64,000 nt of DNA from Burkholderia pyrrocinia (GCF_018417535.1 NZ_CP070978.1:496001-560000); one strand, 5' to 3'; shown: positions 53,401 through 62,450, counted from the first letter of the stretch. A program made the numbers and translations. Notes: generated by a model not told the origin, from the sequence alone.

Positions 53401-54024
53401 CGTATAGCGGCCGGCCGTGTCGATCAGTACCGCGTCGTTCGTGAACCACCAGTCGCAGTGCCGCGTGCCGCCCACGCCGCGAATCGCCGCGCGGCCGAAC
53501 TGCTCGGCGAGCGGAAAGCTGAGCCCGGAATTCACGAGCGCGGTCGTCTTGCCCGAGCCCGGCGCGCCGATGAATACGTACCACGGCAACTGATACAGAT
53601 ACTGGCGCGACATCCGGTCGAACCAGCGCGGCAGGCCCTTGCGCACGGCATCGGCCTGCCCGAAGCGGACTTTCTTCAGCAGCGTCGCGGCTTCGTCGAA
53701 ACGGCTGCGCAGTTCGTCGAGTTGCGCTTTCGCCGGATCGTCGGCGGTGGCCGGCCCCGGCACGGCCTCGCGAAGCTGGTTCAGCAGTTGCGCGTTGAGG
53801 CGACCCGCGCGCCAGCTTCGCCACGCGACGCGCGCGCCCCACGCGGCGAACAGCACCGCGATCGTCAGCCCGCGCGCCCAGCCGCTTTCGAGCGGCCGGA
53901 TTTCGGCGAACGCGAACAGCGGGCCCGCGAGCCACACGAAGCACGCGAGCACGACCAGACCGGCGAAGGTCCAGATCTCCCGCGACGGCAACGGCCGGAC
54001 GAAACGCGCGACAGCCTGGTTCAT
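50398..54024 (-). CDS. tssM: T6SS inner-membrane protein TssM (IcmF)
   Basis: A 1208-aa TssM. Two N-terminal membrane helices (about 18-66) precede the cytoplasmic NTPase-like region with Walker A GAPGSGKTTAL (about 153-163) and DTAGRYTTHEG. A third helix lies near 465-485 (IAGYVLLALVCVAVLVAWLR), then the long periplasmic part that meets TssJ. The intact Walker motif suggests an active ATPase. It ends by overlapping tagF and starts two bases after tssL. Confidence 0.95.
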   Translation of the reverse strand: MNQAVARFVRPLPSREIWTFAGLVVLACFVWLAGPLFAFAEIRPLESGWARGLTIAVLFAAWGARVAWRSWRAGRLNAQLLNQLREAVPGPATADDPAKAQLDELRSRFDEAATLLKKVRFGQADAVRKGLPRWFDRMSRQYLYQLPWYVFIGAPGSGKTTALVNSGLSFPLAEQFGRAAIRGVGGTRHCDWWFTNDAVLIDTAGRYTTHEGNRALDEAEWKGFVDLLKKYRTRQPLNGAMLTISVADLLGASEAERTQHAMVLRKRLLELRAQLGIRFPVYLLVTKADLLAGFAEYFSSYGRTECAQVWGFTFPLAQSEAPGFDLRAAFDREYRLLHQRLNDGLPELLAAQTDARQREMTYLLPQQIADLQDMLGQFVAEVFSVSSYEPMPMLRGVYLTSGTQEGTAFDRVMSGIKRFLKIEGVPPVAQVGSTGRSFFLKSLLQEHIFREASLAGSDLRWHQKRRVLQIAGYVLLALVCVAVLVAWLRSYANNRAYLDQIAARVPAVDSQIAGAKFSDAADIARLLPVLDALGGLANAGGVDLQHPPLAYRWGLFQGEKIDEAVDAVYRRALNDVLLPIAASRMEAALRDARPDETDYAYAALKAYLMLYDSAHYDPAFVQAVVDLEMERSLPPDFSPAERSALRAHLSALFGNRVAVSPYPMNERLVADVRDRLRQVPFSQRLYRQLTRTLRPATSAFDFSVARAVGPDASLVFRRQSGKPLSEGVPGLYTRNGYRNVFAPRLTGEVDAYGREEVWVLNLGLSEIPGPNDAAAWARDIRQLYLNDYLKIWDDYLADIKLQRTATLAQSIQVARALSSADSPLTRLMGALARDTALGDAPGGARNLASRAQDKVDEARSSLSQIFAGQASDANPSAAAPASPEQVVDSHFAGFRAFAPGSGDQAQGFDAVLKSIDALYTYLTATDDALRSGAQPPPSDAPARLRAQAGRLPTPFREVLDDLSNVANGSVATVEQRSVALRAGANVGDFCRQAIAGRYPFARGSSRDVAPADFAQMFAPGGLMDDFFQKNLQSIVDTTSHPWRFANRNADADPSAAAMLASFEKAAVIRDVYFGSGARTAQLKVQIQPLEMDPSITEMVLDVDGQIVRYAHGPLVQSAVDWPGPRGSNQVRLQVSGQAGAADGFTTDGPWALHRLFDRAAVSAGRGSDQMMARFTVDGKPIVLQVNAGSVRNPFRLAQMESFTCPPKQ

Positions 54025-54025
54025 A

Positions 54026-55354
54026 TCAGTTGGCCCCCTGCGTCGCGCCGACGGCGGCGCTGCCGGGCGCCGGCAGCAGCGTGATCTCGACGCGCCGGTT
54101 CAGCGCGCGGTTTGCCGGCGAATCGTTCGGCGCGACCGGATCGAGCGTGCCGCGCCCTTCCGCCGCGAGCCGCTCCGGATGGTCGAGCCGCACGGCGATC
54201 ATGCTGCGCACGGCTTCCGCGCGTTCGCGCGACAGGTCCCAGTTCGACGCGAAGCGCGCGGTATGCACGGGCGTGTCGTCGGTATAGCCGGTCACGCGCA
54301 CGTTGCCGGGCACCTTGTTCAGCGCATCGGCGACGCGCGCGAGCACCGGCACGTAGCGGTCGATCACCGAGGTCGAACCGGACTTGAACAGCCCGTCGCC
54401 GCGCAGCACGATCACGCTGCGATCGGCATCGTCGCGCACTGACACGAGGCCGGCCGCGATTTCGGGTGCCAGGAATTTCGCGATGCGCGGCGCGGGTGCC
54501 GGGCGCGGCGGCGCCTGCGCGGGCTGCAGTTTCGGCACGTGCAGCGCGTCGATCGACGCGAACACTTGATCCGAATGCCCGGCGAGCGCGATGCGCAGCC
54601 CGACGAACACGCCGAAGCCGATCAGCAGCGCGAGCGCCACGCACACCCACAGCGGCACGACGAAACGGCGCGCGACATCACGCGTGACGACGTCGCGCCA
54701 GTGCGGCGACAGCGCGGGATCGAATTCGCCGCGCACCGAGCGGATCGTCTGCGCGAGCTGGCGGCGCAGCCCGTCGAGCTGCGCGTGACCGTTGTCGAGC
54801 ACGCGATAGCGGCCCTCGAAGCCGAGCGCGAGACAGAAATACAGCAGCTCGAGCAGGTCGAGATGCTGGCGCGGCTGCTGCGACAGGCGTTCGAGCAGGT
54901 GGAAGAATTTCTCGCCGCCCCAGGTTTCGTTGTGGAACGACACGAGCAGGCTGTGCGACGACCACACGCTGCCGCCCCACGGCGTCAGCGCGGCCGCTTC
55001 GTCGAGCGCCGTGCACAGGCAGTAGCGCGCGCCGATGATCGCCTCGGACGGCACGCCGGCTTCCTGCGCGCGCGCCTCGAACTGGCGGATCTCGACGACG
55101 AGATGCTCGCGCAGCCACGCCGGATTCGGATGATGGACGGTCGAGCGGATCTGCGGCACCAGATTGAGCAGCGGGTTCGCGGCCGCGACGAGCGGGTTCG
55201 TGCCGCTCGCGGCCCAGCGGCCGGGCCGCGGCTGCGTGGCCGTCGGCCCGGCCGCGCCGGACGAACCGGACGCGGCGGCCGGATGCATGCCGCCCGGATT
55301 CGGCGGCACGAATCCGCCTGCGCCGGTGGCGATCGAATCGGAGGAAGTATTCAT
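54026..55354 (-). CDS. tssL: T6SS inner-membrane protein TssL with OmpA-like domain
   Basis: A 442-aa TssL (DotU). The cytoplasmic domain (about 55-215) shows YCLCTALDEAAALTPWGG and LLELLYFCLALGFEGRYRV. One transmembrane helix (231-253) leads to an OmpA/Pal-like domain (about 300-430, VRVTGYTDDTPVHTARFASN, LSRERAEAVRSMI, GRGTLDPVAPND) that binds peptidoglycan. This is the extended form that anchors the complex to the wall. An Ala/Gly/Pro-rich N-terminus (1-50) is a bit unusual. Confidence 0.95.
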   Translation of the reverse strand: MNTSSDSIATGAGGFVPPNPGGMHPAAASGSSGAAGPTATQPRPGRWAASGTNPLVAAANPLLNLVPQIRSTVHHPNPAWLREHLVVEIRQFEARAQEAGVPSEAIIGARYCLCTALDEAAALTPWGGSVWSSHSLLVSFHNETWGGEKFFHLLERLSQQPRQHLDLLELLYFCLALGFEGRYRVLDNGHAQLDGLRRQLAQTIRSVRGEFDPALSPHWRDVVTRDVARRFVVPLWVCVALALLIGFGVFVGLRIALAGHSDQVFASIDALHVPKLQPAQAPPRPAPAPRIAKFLAPEIAAGLVSVRDDADRSVIVLRGDGLFKSGSTSVIDRYVPVLARVADALNKVPGNVRVTGYTDDTPVHTARFASNWDLSRERAEAVRSMIAVRLDHPERLAAEGRGTLDPVAPNDSPANRALNRRVEITLLPAPGSAAVGATQGAN

Positions 55355-55369
55355 CGCGATGCCCCGCCC

Positions 55370-56785
55370 TCACCCGCGTATCGCCCAGAACTCCATCGAG
55401 AGCCCAGGAAATTCGCCGGCGAAATGAAATGCGAGACCGCCGGAGCGCGCCAGTTGCTTCCACAGGTCGCTGCCCTTGTCGATCTCGAAGTACGTATGAC
55501 CCGCGTGATACGGGATCTGCCGCGGCGCGACCGGCAACTGGCGCATCGTGATGCCCGGCAGTTGCAACTGCACCAGATCGCGGATCCGCTCGACGGGCCC
55601 GAGCTTCGCCTGTGCGGGAAAGCGCGCGCGCAGGCTGTCGGCCGGCACGTCCGCGCGCACCGCGAGCACGAAGCCGGCCGTGTCGCGCAGCGCCGGGTCG
55701 GCCAGCGTCGCGACCCGGATGCCGTTGCCCGCGTCGCGCAGCTCGATCTGGATCGCGTTCTGTTCGAGCACCGTCGACAACGACCGGCGCAATTCCGTCA
55801 TCAGTTCCGCGAAGCTCGTGCGCAGGTCGTCGTGCACGTAGACCGCGAGCGACTGCGGGCGGCGGCCGGCCGCCGTGAACGTGCTCAGGTCGCACGCGAG
55901 CTTCAGCCAGTCGCAGAACAACGCTTCCGGATGCGTCGACACGTGCTGCTGTGCATGCCAGGTCAGCGCGAGATAGCGGTTCACGAGCTGCAGCAGCAGG
56001 AAGTCCGCGACTTCCGACACGCCGCCGCGCCCCGGCTCCGACAGCCGTTCCGCGAGCGCCTCGCTGCGCTGCGTGAGCAGCGCGTGCAGCTCGCGCGCAT
56101 ACGCCAGCAACACGGCATCGTGCTGCGCGACGAGCCGAGGCGGAATATAGCCGCCGTCGACGAGCAGCCGCGCGTCGGTGCGCCGCTCGACGACCCGTGC
56201 GACGCCGAGCGCGTGCCAGTCGCCGGTCAGTTCGGCTTCGAACATCAACCGCACGTTCAGGCGCCCCGTCTGCAGCAGCGCGGGGCCGAGCGCGACCGCG
56301 TTCGCGTCGGCCACTTCGTATTCGCGCACGACGTAGCGCGCAACGTCTGCGTTGCCGTTTACGCCATTGCCGCCATTGCCGCCGTTCGCGCCGTTTCCAG
56401 CGCCTGCGCCGAACGACACCTCCTCGCCGCCGCCGCGCCACAGCGGCAGCGCGAGCACGACGAGCTGGTCCTTCGCGTCGGCCGGTACGTCGAGCGGTTC
56501 GGGGAGATCGTCCGGATGCGCCAGGTCGAATGGCGTGCCGTCGCGCATCACGCCCGACGCGGCGCGCAGCGCGACCTTGCCGAGCGCGAGCTGCTCGCGA
56601 TCGATTTCCAGCGTATCGAAGCCCCAGTAGAAGCCCTGCAGCGGCAGGCAGCGCAGCGCGACGTAGCGTTCCCAGTGCCGTTCGAGCTGCTGGAAATGCT
56701 GCGGCCGCAGGAACATCCCCTCGGTCCACACCACGCGCTGGCGGAGTGCCGCGATCGGCGTCGCGGACATCGTCGGTTCGGTCAT
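55370..56785 (-). CDS. tssK: T6SS baseplate-membrane connector TssK
   Basis: A 471-aa TssK. VVWTEGMFLRPQHFQQLERH (about 18-37) is the hallmark, with LPLQGFYWGFDTLEIDREQL following, and QLPVAPRQIPYHAGHTYFEI near the end. A Gly/Asn-rich insert (about 127-145, GNGANGGNGGNGVNGN) built from a 9-bp repeat interrupts the shoulder domain and may vary in length between strains. It links TssF/TssG wedges to TssL and TssM. The start overlaps the tssJ stop by ATGA. Confidence 0.95.
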   Translation of the reverse strand: MTEPTMSATPIAALRQRVVWTEGMFLRPQHFQQLERHWERYVALRCLPLQGFYWGFDTLEIDREQLALGKVALRAASGVMRDGTPFDLAHPDDLPEPLDVPADAKDQLVVLALPLWRGGGEEVSFGAGAGNGANGGNGGNGVNGNADVARYVVREYEVADANAVALGPALLQTGRLNVRLMFEAELTGDWHALGVARVVERRTDARLLVDGGYIPPRLVAQHDAVLLAYARELHALLTQRSEALAERLSEPGRGGVSEVADFLLLQLVNRYLALTWHAQQHVSTHPEALFCDWLKLACDLSTFTAAGRRPQSLAVYVHDDLRTSFAELMTELRRSLSTVLEQNAIQIELRDAGNGIRVATLADPALRDTAGFVLAVRADVPADSLRARFPAQAKLGPVERIRDLVQLQLPGITMRQLPVAPRQIPYHAGHTYFEIDKGSDLWKQLARSGGLAFHFAGEFPGLSMEFWAIRG

Positions 56786-57297
56786 GGGCGCCCCCGCGCG
56801 TCGTTCAGCACGATGCCGCCGTTGCGGACCGCGACCGACAGCTTCAGCTCCCCCGGCGACGTCTGCCAGAACTTGTAGAGGTTGAGCTGCTTCGCGCGCG
56901 GCAGCGGCACCGTCAGCCGCCAGCGGTTCTTTTCGAGCATCCGGTATTCGGCGATCACGCCGATCGCGCCTGCCTCGACGTTGCCGCGATAGTGCAGCGT
57001 GCGCGATTCGCCCGGCCGCAGGATCACGCGGTCGGTGCCGAGCAGGTCCGCGCCGAGCACGTTCTCGGGCTTGTCCTGCAGCGAGAAGAAATCCGCGCTG
57101 TCGAACGCCGACGCCGCGCGAAGCTGGAACACCTTCAGCACGATCGGCGAAGGCTTGCGATTCATGTCAGGGTTGACGTCCGGCGCAACGTCGACCGTGA
57201 TCGCATACGGCACCGCGGCCGCGTGCTCCGTTGCGCCGCACCCCGGCAACAGCAATGCGCATCCCCATACGATGAAACTGCTCGACCGCCATTGCAT
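56782..57297 (-). CDS. tssJ: T6SS outer-membrane lipoprotein TssJ
   Basis: A 171-aa lipoprotein. It has a signal peptide with lipobox LLLPGC (Cys about 20) and the TssJ pattern SPIVLKVFQLRAASAFDSAD and LLGTDRVILRPGESRTLHYR. It binds the periplasmic end of TssM. I start at 57297 because GAGG lies seven bases upstream and the signal peptide begins here; upstream in-frame ATGs extend into sequence without signal character. It is first in the minus-strand T6SS operon, so the promoter should lie in the 627-base gap before it. Confidence 0.92.
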   Translation of the reverse strand: MQWRSSSFIVWGCALLLPGCGATEHAAAVPYAITVDVAPDVNPDMNRKPSPIVLKVFQLRAASAFDSADFFSLQDKPENVLGADLLGTDRVILRPGESRTLHYRGNVEAGAIGVIAEYRMLEKNRWRLTVPLPRAKQLNLYKFWQTSPGELKLSVAVRNGGIVLNDARGRP

Positions 57298-57924
57298 ATT
57301 CCACCCTCGCCACCCAATAGCCATCCGCCGGTTTCCAGGTTCGGAACCGGTTGATCGGATCAAAAAAGGGACAATTAATTGACCGGTAATTATGTAATTT
57401 GCATATCCTTCCGTTGAAGTTTTTTCCGGCAGATTGTTCTTGTGAAAAGCCGGGACAAATCATCCAGGGTTTATGAAAGTTGAATTATCGAGGCGACAGG
57501 TAATTGAATCGAGATTGGTTATTAATCGAAAACACTTGCCCGACCGGTTCGCCGTGGCGGCCCGGTTCTATTGCGTGGACACCTGTCGGATGGGCGCGGG
57601 GCGCAAGCCGGCCGCCGGGCAAGGGCTGCTCGCGACGCTGATGGTGTGCCAGGCTGTTCGTGTCGCCCGAACGGACGGTGCGGTTTTTCGTGCATTGACG
57701 AGCGCTGACCAAACAACTGACGAATCCGAAAAACACAGCGAACTATAGGTCGTTTTTTAAGATTAACAAGCCCTGAAATTCGTAGTCTATTTTCAGGTTC
57801 AAATGGAATCGGATCGATCAGTTGAAACAAAACGTAACAGCGATATCGATGCCGATGATTGGCACTAGAATCCAACAGCGCTTGTGCGTCACCGTCCAAT
57901 TACGCCAAAAACTTTATTTCAAAA
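57298..57924. promoter_or_regulatory. Divergent T6SS intergenic region
   Basis: About 630 bases separate tssJ from the lipoprotein gene, with AT-rich patches absent elsewhere in the cluster. The minus strand has CATAAT as a fair -10 near 57390-57395 with only a weak -35 (TTCAAC) 18 bases upstream. The palindrome CAATTAATTG lies at 57372-57381. A plus-strand frame at 57473-57748 (91 aa) lacks family features and is probably not a gene. The region should hold both T6SS promoters, but no strong pair was found. Confidence 0.4.
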
Positions 57925-58311
57925 ATGAAAGGCCGTTCATCGCTCGTGCTTTTCCTCGGCGCCTTGTTGCTGGGGGCTGGCGGGTGCAGCACGTCCCCGA
58001 CCCAGTCGGCCGCGCATGCGACGGTCGACAGCGCGCGCGCCGCGTATGGCGCCGGCGACTACGGGCGCACGATCGCGCTGCTGAGCCACGCGAAGGAGAT
58101 CGACGGCGCCGACACCGACACGCAGGTCGCCGCGCACAAGCTCCTTGCGTTCAGCTATTGCGTGACGAACCGCGTCGCGCCGTGCCGCGCCGAGTTCTCG
58201 AAGATTCTCGACCTCAACCCGCGCTTCGACTTGTCCCCCGCCGAGAAGGGGCATCCGGTCTGGGGGCCCGCGTTCGAATTCGCGCGCCGCAGACATGCGT
58301 CGTCATCCTGA
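57925..58311 (+). CDS. T6SS-linked lipoprotein with TPR-like helices, 128 aa
   Basis: A 128-aa lipoprotein. It has a signal peptide with lipobox LGAGGC (Cys about 20). After it come helix pairs like a tetratricopeptide repeat (AAYGAGDYGRTIALLSHAKE, KLLAFSYCVTNRVAPCRAEF). The ribosome site is weak, suggesting low expression. It lies between the divergent region and tagH, as in several Burkholderia-type clusters. Role unknown; it may be an outer-membrane or envelope accessory of the machine. Confidence 0.7.
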   Translation: MKGRSSLVLFLGALLLGAGGCSTSPTQSAAHATVDSARAAYGAGDYGRTIALLSHAKEIDGADTDTQVAAHKLLAFSYCVTNRVAPCRAEFSKILDLNPRFDLSPAEKGHPVWGPAFEFARRRHASSS

Positions 58312-58359
58312 ACGAACCGGTTTCCACGCGAGCGCTTCATCTACCGAGCGACGTATGAC

Positions 58360-59832
58360 ATGCAACTGATCGTGATCGAACATGCCGGCGAACCGGTCGA
58401 AAACGACTCCCACGACGCCGTCGTGTTTCATCCGCCGGGCGGCACCATCGGCCGGGCCAGCGACAACCATCTGGTGCTGCGCGACGACACGCGGCAGATT
58501 TCGCGGCTGCAGGCGCTGCTGCAGGTCGGCGACGACGCGTGCCTGCTGAAGAACCTGAGCAGCGTGTCGACGATCGAGGTGAATCGCGAGCCGGTCGGCT
58601 ATGCGCAGGAACGCCCGCTCAATACCGGCGACATCATCCGCATCGGGCCGTACGTGCTGCGGGCCGAACGCGATGATGGCGGTGATGGCGGCGACGCGCC
58701 GGTCATCGACATGGCGCCCGATACCGGTGTGCATGGCGACAGGCGCGGCGCGGCGGAGGCTGCCGCATCGTTGAAACCTTCGCCTACGCCATCACCCTCG
58801 CCTTCGCGCGACGACACGAAAGGCGCTGGCAACCGGCTGTGGGGGCTGCTCCAGGATCGTCTCGCCCCGCGCGGCAAGGCGGCGGACGTCGGTATCGGGC
58901 CGGGTGGTCCTGCCCGAGCGGACGCGGCGCAGCCGGCGAACCGTGCCGCGCAGCAGGGCGAGCCATCCGCACCGTCGCAGCGCGACCTGAATCAGCTGTC
59001 GACTGATCCGCTCGACCTGTTCGCGCAGTCGTCCGCCGATATCGGCGCATCGGGTGCGGCACCGTCGACCGATCACGGCAAGGCGGATCGCGAAGCGTCG
59101 TCCGCGACGCAGGCCGACCACGCGCCCGAGTGGACGCAGCACGTGCGCGTGCAGCCGGCGGCCGCGCGCGCCGATGTGCAGCCGGCCGACGAACCGGTGC
59201 CGCATGCCGCGCGCGCGCCGGCGCCGCCGACACCGGACGAACTGCTGAACGCGTTCTTCGAAGGCGCGGGGCTCGATACGGCCGCCGAATCGCATCAGTG
59301 GTCGGCCGAGCAGCTCTATATCGCGGGCCAGTTGCTTGCGCTGTTCGCGAACGGCACGGTCGAGCTGCTGTCGTCGCGCAGCATCCTGAAGCGCGAGGTG
59401 AAGGCGCACATGACGATGCTGCTCGATCGCGAGAACAATCCACTGAAGCTGCTGCCCGACGGCGGCGCCGTGCTGCGGCAGATGTTCGGGCTACCGCTGC
59501 CGGGCTTCATGTCGCCGCAGAGCGCGGTCAGCGATGCGTTCCAGGATCTGCACGCGCACCAGATCGGCATGGTCGCCGGCATGCGCGCTGCGCTGATGGA
59601 TCTGCTGACGCGTTTTTCGCCGCAACGGCTGCGCGAACGCGACGATGCGATGCGCTGGTACGAGAAGCGCGTGCCCGCGCTGTACAAGGCGCGGATGTGG
59701 GATCGCTACGCGGCGACCCATCGCGATACGGTGTTCGCGATCGAGGACGATTTCGCATCGGTATTCGGCAAGGCGTTTCTGGCGGCGTACGACGCGGAAG
59801 TGGAAAGCTATCGGGGGAGCGGCCGGCATTGA
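58360..59832 (+). CDS. tagH: T6SS FHA-domain protein TagH
   Basis: A 490-aa protein. The N-terminal FHA domain (about 20-105) has GGTIGRASDNHLVLRDD and ISRLQALLQV and binds phospho-threonine. A long Ala/Asp/Pro linker (about 110-300) follows. The C-terminal domain (from LLNAFFEGAG through YRGSGRH) matches the TagH/VasC type found after FHA domains. It is the likely substrate of the kinase and turns phosphorylation into assembly. The last 200 bases are duplicated at 62548-62747. Confidence 0.9.
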   Translation: MQLIVIEHAGEPVENDSHDAVVFHPPGGTIGRASDNHLVLRDDTRQISRLQALLQVGDDACLLKNLSSVSTIEVNREPVGYAQERPLNTGDIIRIGPYVLRAERDDGGDGGDAPVIDMAPDTGVHGDRRGAAEAAASLKPSPTPSPSPSRDDTKGAGNRLWGLLQDRLAPRGKAADVGIGPGGPARADAAQPANRAAQQGEPSAPSQRDLNQLSTDPLDLFAQSSADIGASGAAPSTDHGKADREASSATQADHAPEWTQHVRVQPAAARADVQPADEPVPHAARAPAPPTPDELLNAFFEGAGLDTAAESHQWSAEQLYIAGQLLALFANGTVELLSSRSILKREVKAHMTMLLDRENNPLKLLPDGGAVLRQMFGLPLPGFMSPQSAVSDAFQDLHAHQIGMVAGMRAALMDLLTRFSPQRLRERDDAMRWYEKRVPALYKARMWDRYAATHRDTVFAIEDDFASVFGKAFLAAYDAEVESYRGSGRH

Positions 59833-59875
59833 AGGGGCCGATGCCGGCCGCGTTGCGTGGATCGCGTGACGAACG

Positions 59876-60247
59876 TCAAACCAGCGGCGGATGAACGGCC
59901 TGCTTCAAGCCGCTCGAGTAGTGCTTGTAGTCCCAGGCCACGCTATCGCCGGGTTGCAGCGTGTAGACCGCACATGAGACGTCGGGCATGTGGCCGTTGA
60001 CGAAATACACCCACCAGTAGCCGTTGCCGCCCTGGTTGGCCTCTACTCCACCCAAGGCCGTAATGAACAGGCTCGCGCCCGAACCCTGCCATTGCGGGTT
60101 GAGAACGGGCGACACGCCGTCGGCCGTCAGCAGATCGAATACGGTTGTCACGCCGGGGGCAATCGCGATGCTGTCGTTCGCTTGCCACGGCGGATTGTGA
60201 AATTCCGAACCCCAATCGACGAATTGATTCGCTACCGAATTGGCCAT
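59876..60247 (-). CDS. DUF4430-like protein, 123 aa
   Basis: A 123-aa protein with the DUF4430 look: FITALGGVEANQGGNGYWWV, YFVNGHMPDVSC, then YTLQPGDSVAWDYKHY. In other bacteria this domain joins cobalamin-binding or surface proteins. Here it stands alone, with no signal peptide, behind GGAG eight bases before the ATG. It points toward tagH, leaving a 43-base convergent gap. A ligand-binding role is plausible; nothing links it to the T6SS beyond position. Confidence 0.6.
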   Translation of the reverse strand: MANSVANQFVDWGSEFHNPPWQANDSIAIAPGVTTVFDLLTADGVSPVLNPQWQGSGASLFITALGGVEANQGGNGYWWVYFVNGHMPDVSCAVYTLQPGDSVAWDYKHYSSGLKQAVHPPLV

Positions 60248-61331
60248 GAAGATATCTCCGTAGTGGTGGTTAATGCCTGAACTGCGCCCCTCTGCTCTTT
60301 TTCGTTGTTCGTTGAAAGTGCCAGGTTTTGACCTGGGTGCCGGAAAGCTGTATCGATCGTTTGCTGATCGATCAATTCAAGCCGATCGCCGAATCACAGG
60401 CAGACTGTTTCAATCAAATGGCGTCGCTCGGTGATTGTTGCAAGTTCTGTCGGCATGATCCCCGTTTCGTATGGCGCATTTTCCGTTCTTCTATTACTGG
60501 CGCCTTTGCCGTCCGTGAAATCCTGATATTCGTATTGATCAGAGAATAGGCGATGGACCGCCCCCCGGCAATGACAGTCACTCGACTAGTCCGGGTTCGC
60601 TTCACCGCGGACGTCGCTCGTCACGACAAACAAAGGAACCCTGACGATCACGGGTGCCAACGGCGCGCTCGGTGTGGCGACTGCACGGCTTCGCCCGCGA
60701 TGGCTGAAGACGGCTGGCGATGCAAGGGGCGACGGAACTGAGCTGGTTTTCGATGCTGTCGATCCGCTTGGTATGCCGTGTCGCGAGTTCAGGATTATCC
60801 CACTCGAGCCGGTCGTTGTTCCGCACGGATTCCCGGAGCTGTATCTCGCCATAGAAGTTAGCCGGCGCCGCTTCGAAAGCCCGCTGGCGCGCGACTCGAG
60901 TAACTCGGCGCACCGATTGGCCGGAAGTGCTTCAGACAGGTGTTGAATGCACATTGGGAACTGGAATCTACTATTGAAGGGCCGTCGCCCCCAATTCGAC
61001 AGGGATTACGGCCGATATTTTTCCCTGTTCCTCGTGCCGGGTTCTACACGGATTTCCTCACTGCTCAATCAAGAAGCGAATCAGAAAATAGCCAATGGAC
61101 CGGCGGCCCGTAATACCGCTCGGGCGTGACTAACGCCCAGCGGCACAGCGCCCCTCCGCTCCCCGGGCAGGTCACAACAGATCGCCCCGAACGTCCCTTT
61201 CTCCTGTGTCCTTCACCCCACGATGTCGGGCAGCGCTTTCGGCCCATAGGCCGTCTACGTGCGCCTGCTTATCGTTGGCGCATGCCCGCTCGTGGGCCCT
61301 CTCCCATCCACGAAATCACTGGAGCCCGTTC
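60248..61331. other. Degenerate 1.1-kb stretch with an SDR-like remnant
   Basis: No intact gene. Near 60640-60700 on the plus strand one frame reads GTLTITGANGALGVATARL, the nucleotide-binding start of a short-chain dehydrogenase-type protein, but the frame soon loses family sequence. Minus-strand frames across 60600-60913 also look partly protein-like. The rest is patchy in composition, with no clear promoter or terminator except the ribosome site for the next gene. Taken together this looks like decayed insertion material. Confidence 0.35.
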
Positions 61332-62381
61332 ATGGATATCGATCGTAACCTTATCGGCGGCCCCCTGGGGATCGCCGCATGTTCGTTTGCCGCCGCACTT
61401 TCTTTCGCCACGCAGGCGCAGGGGGCGACCGCCTGCTATGCCGTCGACATGCGCGGATCGCCGCTCTACGTGACGTCGAATGTGTTGCGCGAAGCCGCGC
61501 TCAAGGTCGCGAACGCGCGAGTCACCGTCATCGAGAATACGCCGTTGACGCCGGTAACGCCCCCGCCCGACCCGAAACGTTGCGACGGGGCGAACGATCA
61601 CCTTCCTGCGGCCGGTCCCGGCACCCGCAACTACTTCGGCAATGTCGTGAGCCCGTTGAAGTTCCTGCGTCTCGCGGCGTATCAATGCGCGGGAGCCGGA
61701 AACCAGAGTCAGTTCTTCTCGATGAACGAGGCCATTTATTATCGCCAGTGTGGAGGCGGGCAATACTCGAACTACATTCACTTCTGGGGACGCGCGAACG
61801 GGAACCCGAGCACGTGTTTCGCCAGCGACTACCCGACGATGTTTGCCAAGGCCACCAAAGACAGGAAGCCGGAGGACCTGCTCAACGCGATGAAGACGGT
61901 TTACTCGGGCGGCCTGAGTGGAACCGACGCGAACGATCAGGCGCTCGGCAACGCGATGGCGGCGATCCTGATCGCCGAAAGCAATCGCGACTATCTGGTC
62001 AACCTCGAGAACTACATGCTGATGGACCTGGCCGACGTGAAGAAGGCCAAGCCGGAGCAAATCATCGGGGGCCACTGCGTGCCGAATGCCGAGTCCTGCC
62101 AGAACCGCGGTGAGTCGCAGAACGGCAAGCACCCGATCGCGTGGGGCGGAGCGCAGGAAACCATGATGGTGAACGGCTGGGGCCAGGGGGCAGGTGCCAA
62201 TAGCGCCTTCGGCATGATATTCGAAGGCAATCTGTCGGCCGAATGGGCAGTCGCGAAAGGAAAGGTCGCAAGCGCGAAGGCCGCCGAATGCGGCAGGGTT
62301 CCGCTAACCTACGGAAATCTGAACGCCGACCAGCAGAAGGCAGTGAAAGGCGTCTTTGAAGGCATTCTGCCGGCCCGCTGA
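61332..62381 (+). CDS. Secreted cysteine-rich protein, 349 aa
   Basis: A 349-aa protein with a signal peptide (about 1-32, AACSFAAALSFATQAQGATA). The mature part has eight Cys, an even number that suits disulfides. It is rich in Asn, Tyr and Gly (FFSMNEAIYYRQCGGGQYSN; HFWGRANGNPSTCFASDYPT). An Asn/Leu helix (NRDYLVNLENYMLMDLADVK) lies in the C-terminal half. GGAG is seven bases before the ATG at 61332; the frame upstream has no signal peptide. No family recognised. Probably periplasmic or secreted. Confidence 0.65.
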   Translation: MDIDRNLIGGPLGIAACSFAAALSFATQAQGATACYAVDMRGSPLYVTSNVLREAALKVANARVTVIENTPLTPVTPPPDPKRCDGANDHLPAAGPGTRNYFGNVVSPLKFLRLAAYQCAGAGNQSQFFSMNEAIYYRQCGGGQYSNYIHFWGRANGNPSTCFASDYPTMFAKATKDRKPEDLLNAMKTVYSGGLSGTDANDQALGNAMAAILIAESNRDYLVNLENYMLMDLADVKKAKPEQIIGGHCVPNAESCQNRGESQNGKHPIAWGGAQETMMVNGWGQGAGANSAFGMIFEGNLSAEWAVAKGKVASAKAAECGRVPLTYGNLNADQQKAVKGVFEGILPAR

Positions 62382-62450
62382 GGTTCGCCGTCGGTCAACC
62401 GCCGCCGCCCCATACGCGGAAGCGGCGGCCTCACTACACTCAAGCTGTTG

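Noticed and set aside
49721..53944. 1407-codon frame covering tagF and tssM
   Set aside because: The portion upstream of 50416 is an out-of-frame reading of tssM; only the last 231 codons match TagF.
57473..57748. 91-codon plus-strand ORF in the T6SS intergenic region
   Set aside because: No ribosome site or family features, in a region expected to hold promoters.
62400..62431. CCGCCGC/GCGGCGG hairpin as a terminator of the secreted-protein gene
   Set aside because: Stem present but no T-run follows on either strand, so an intrinsic terminator is not supported.
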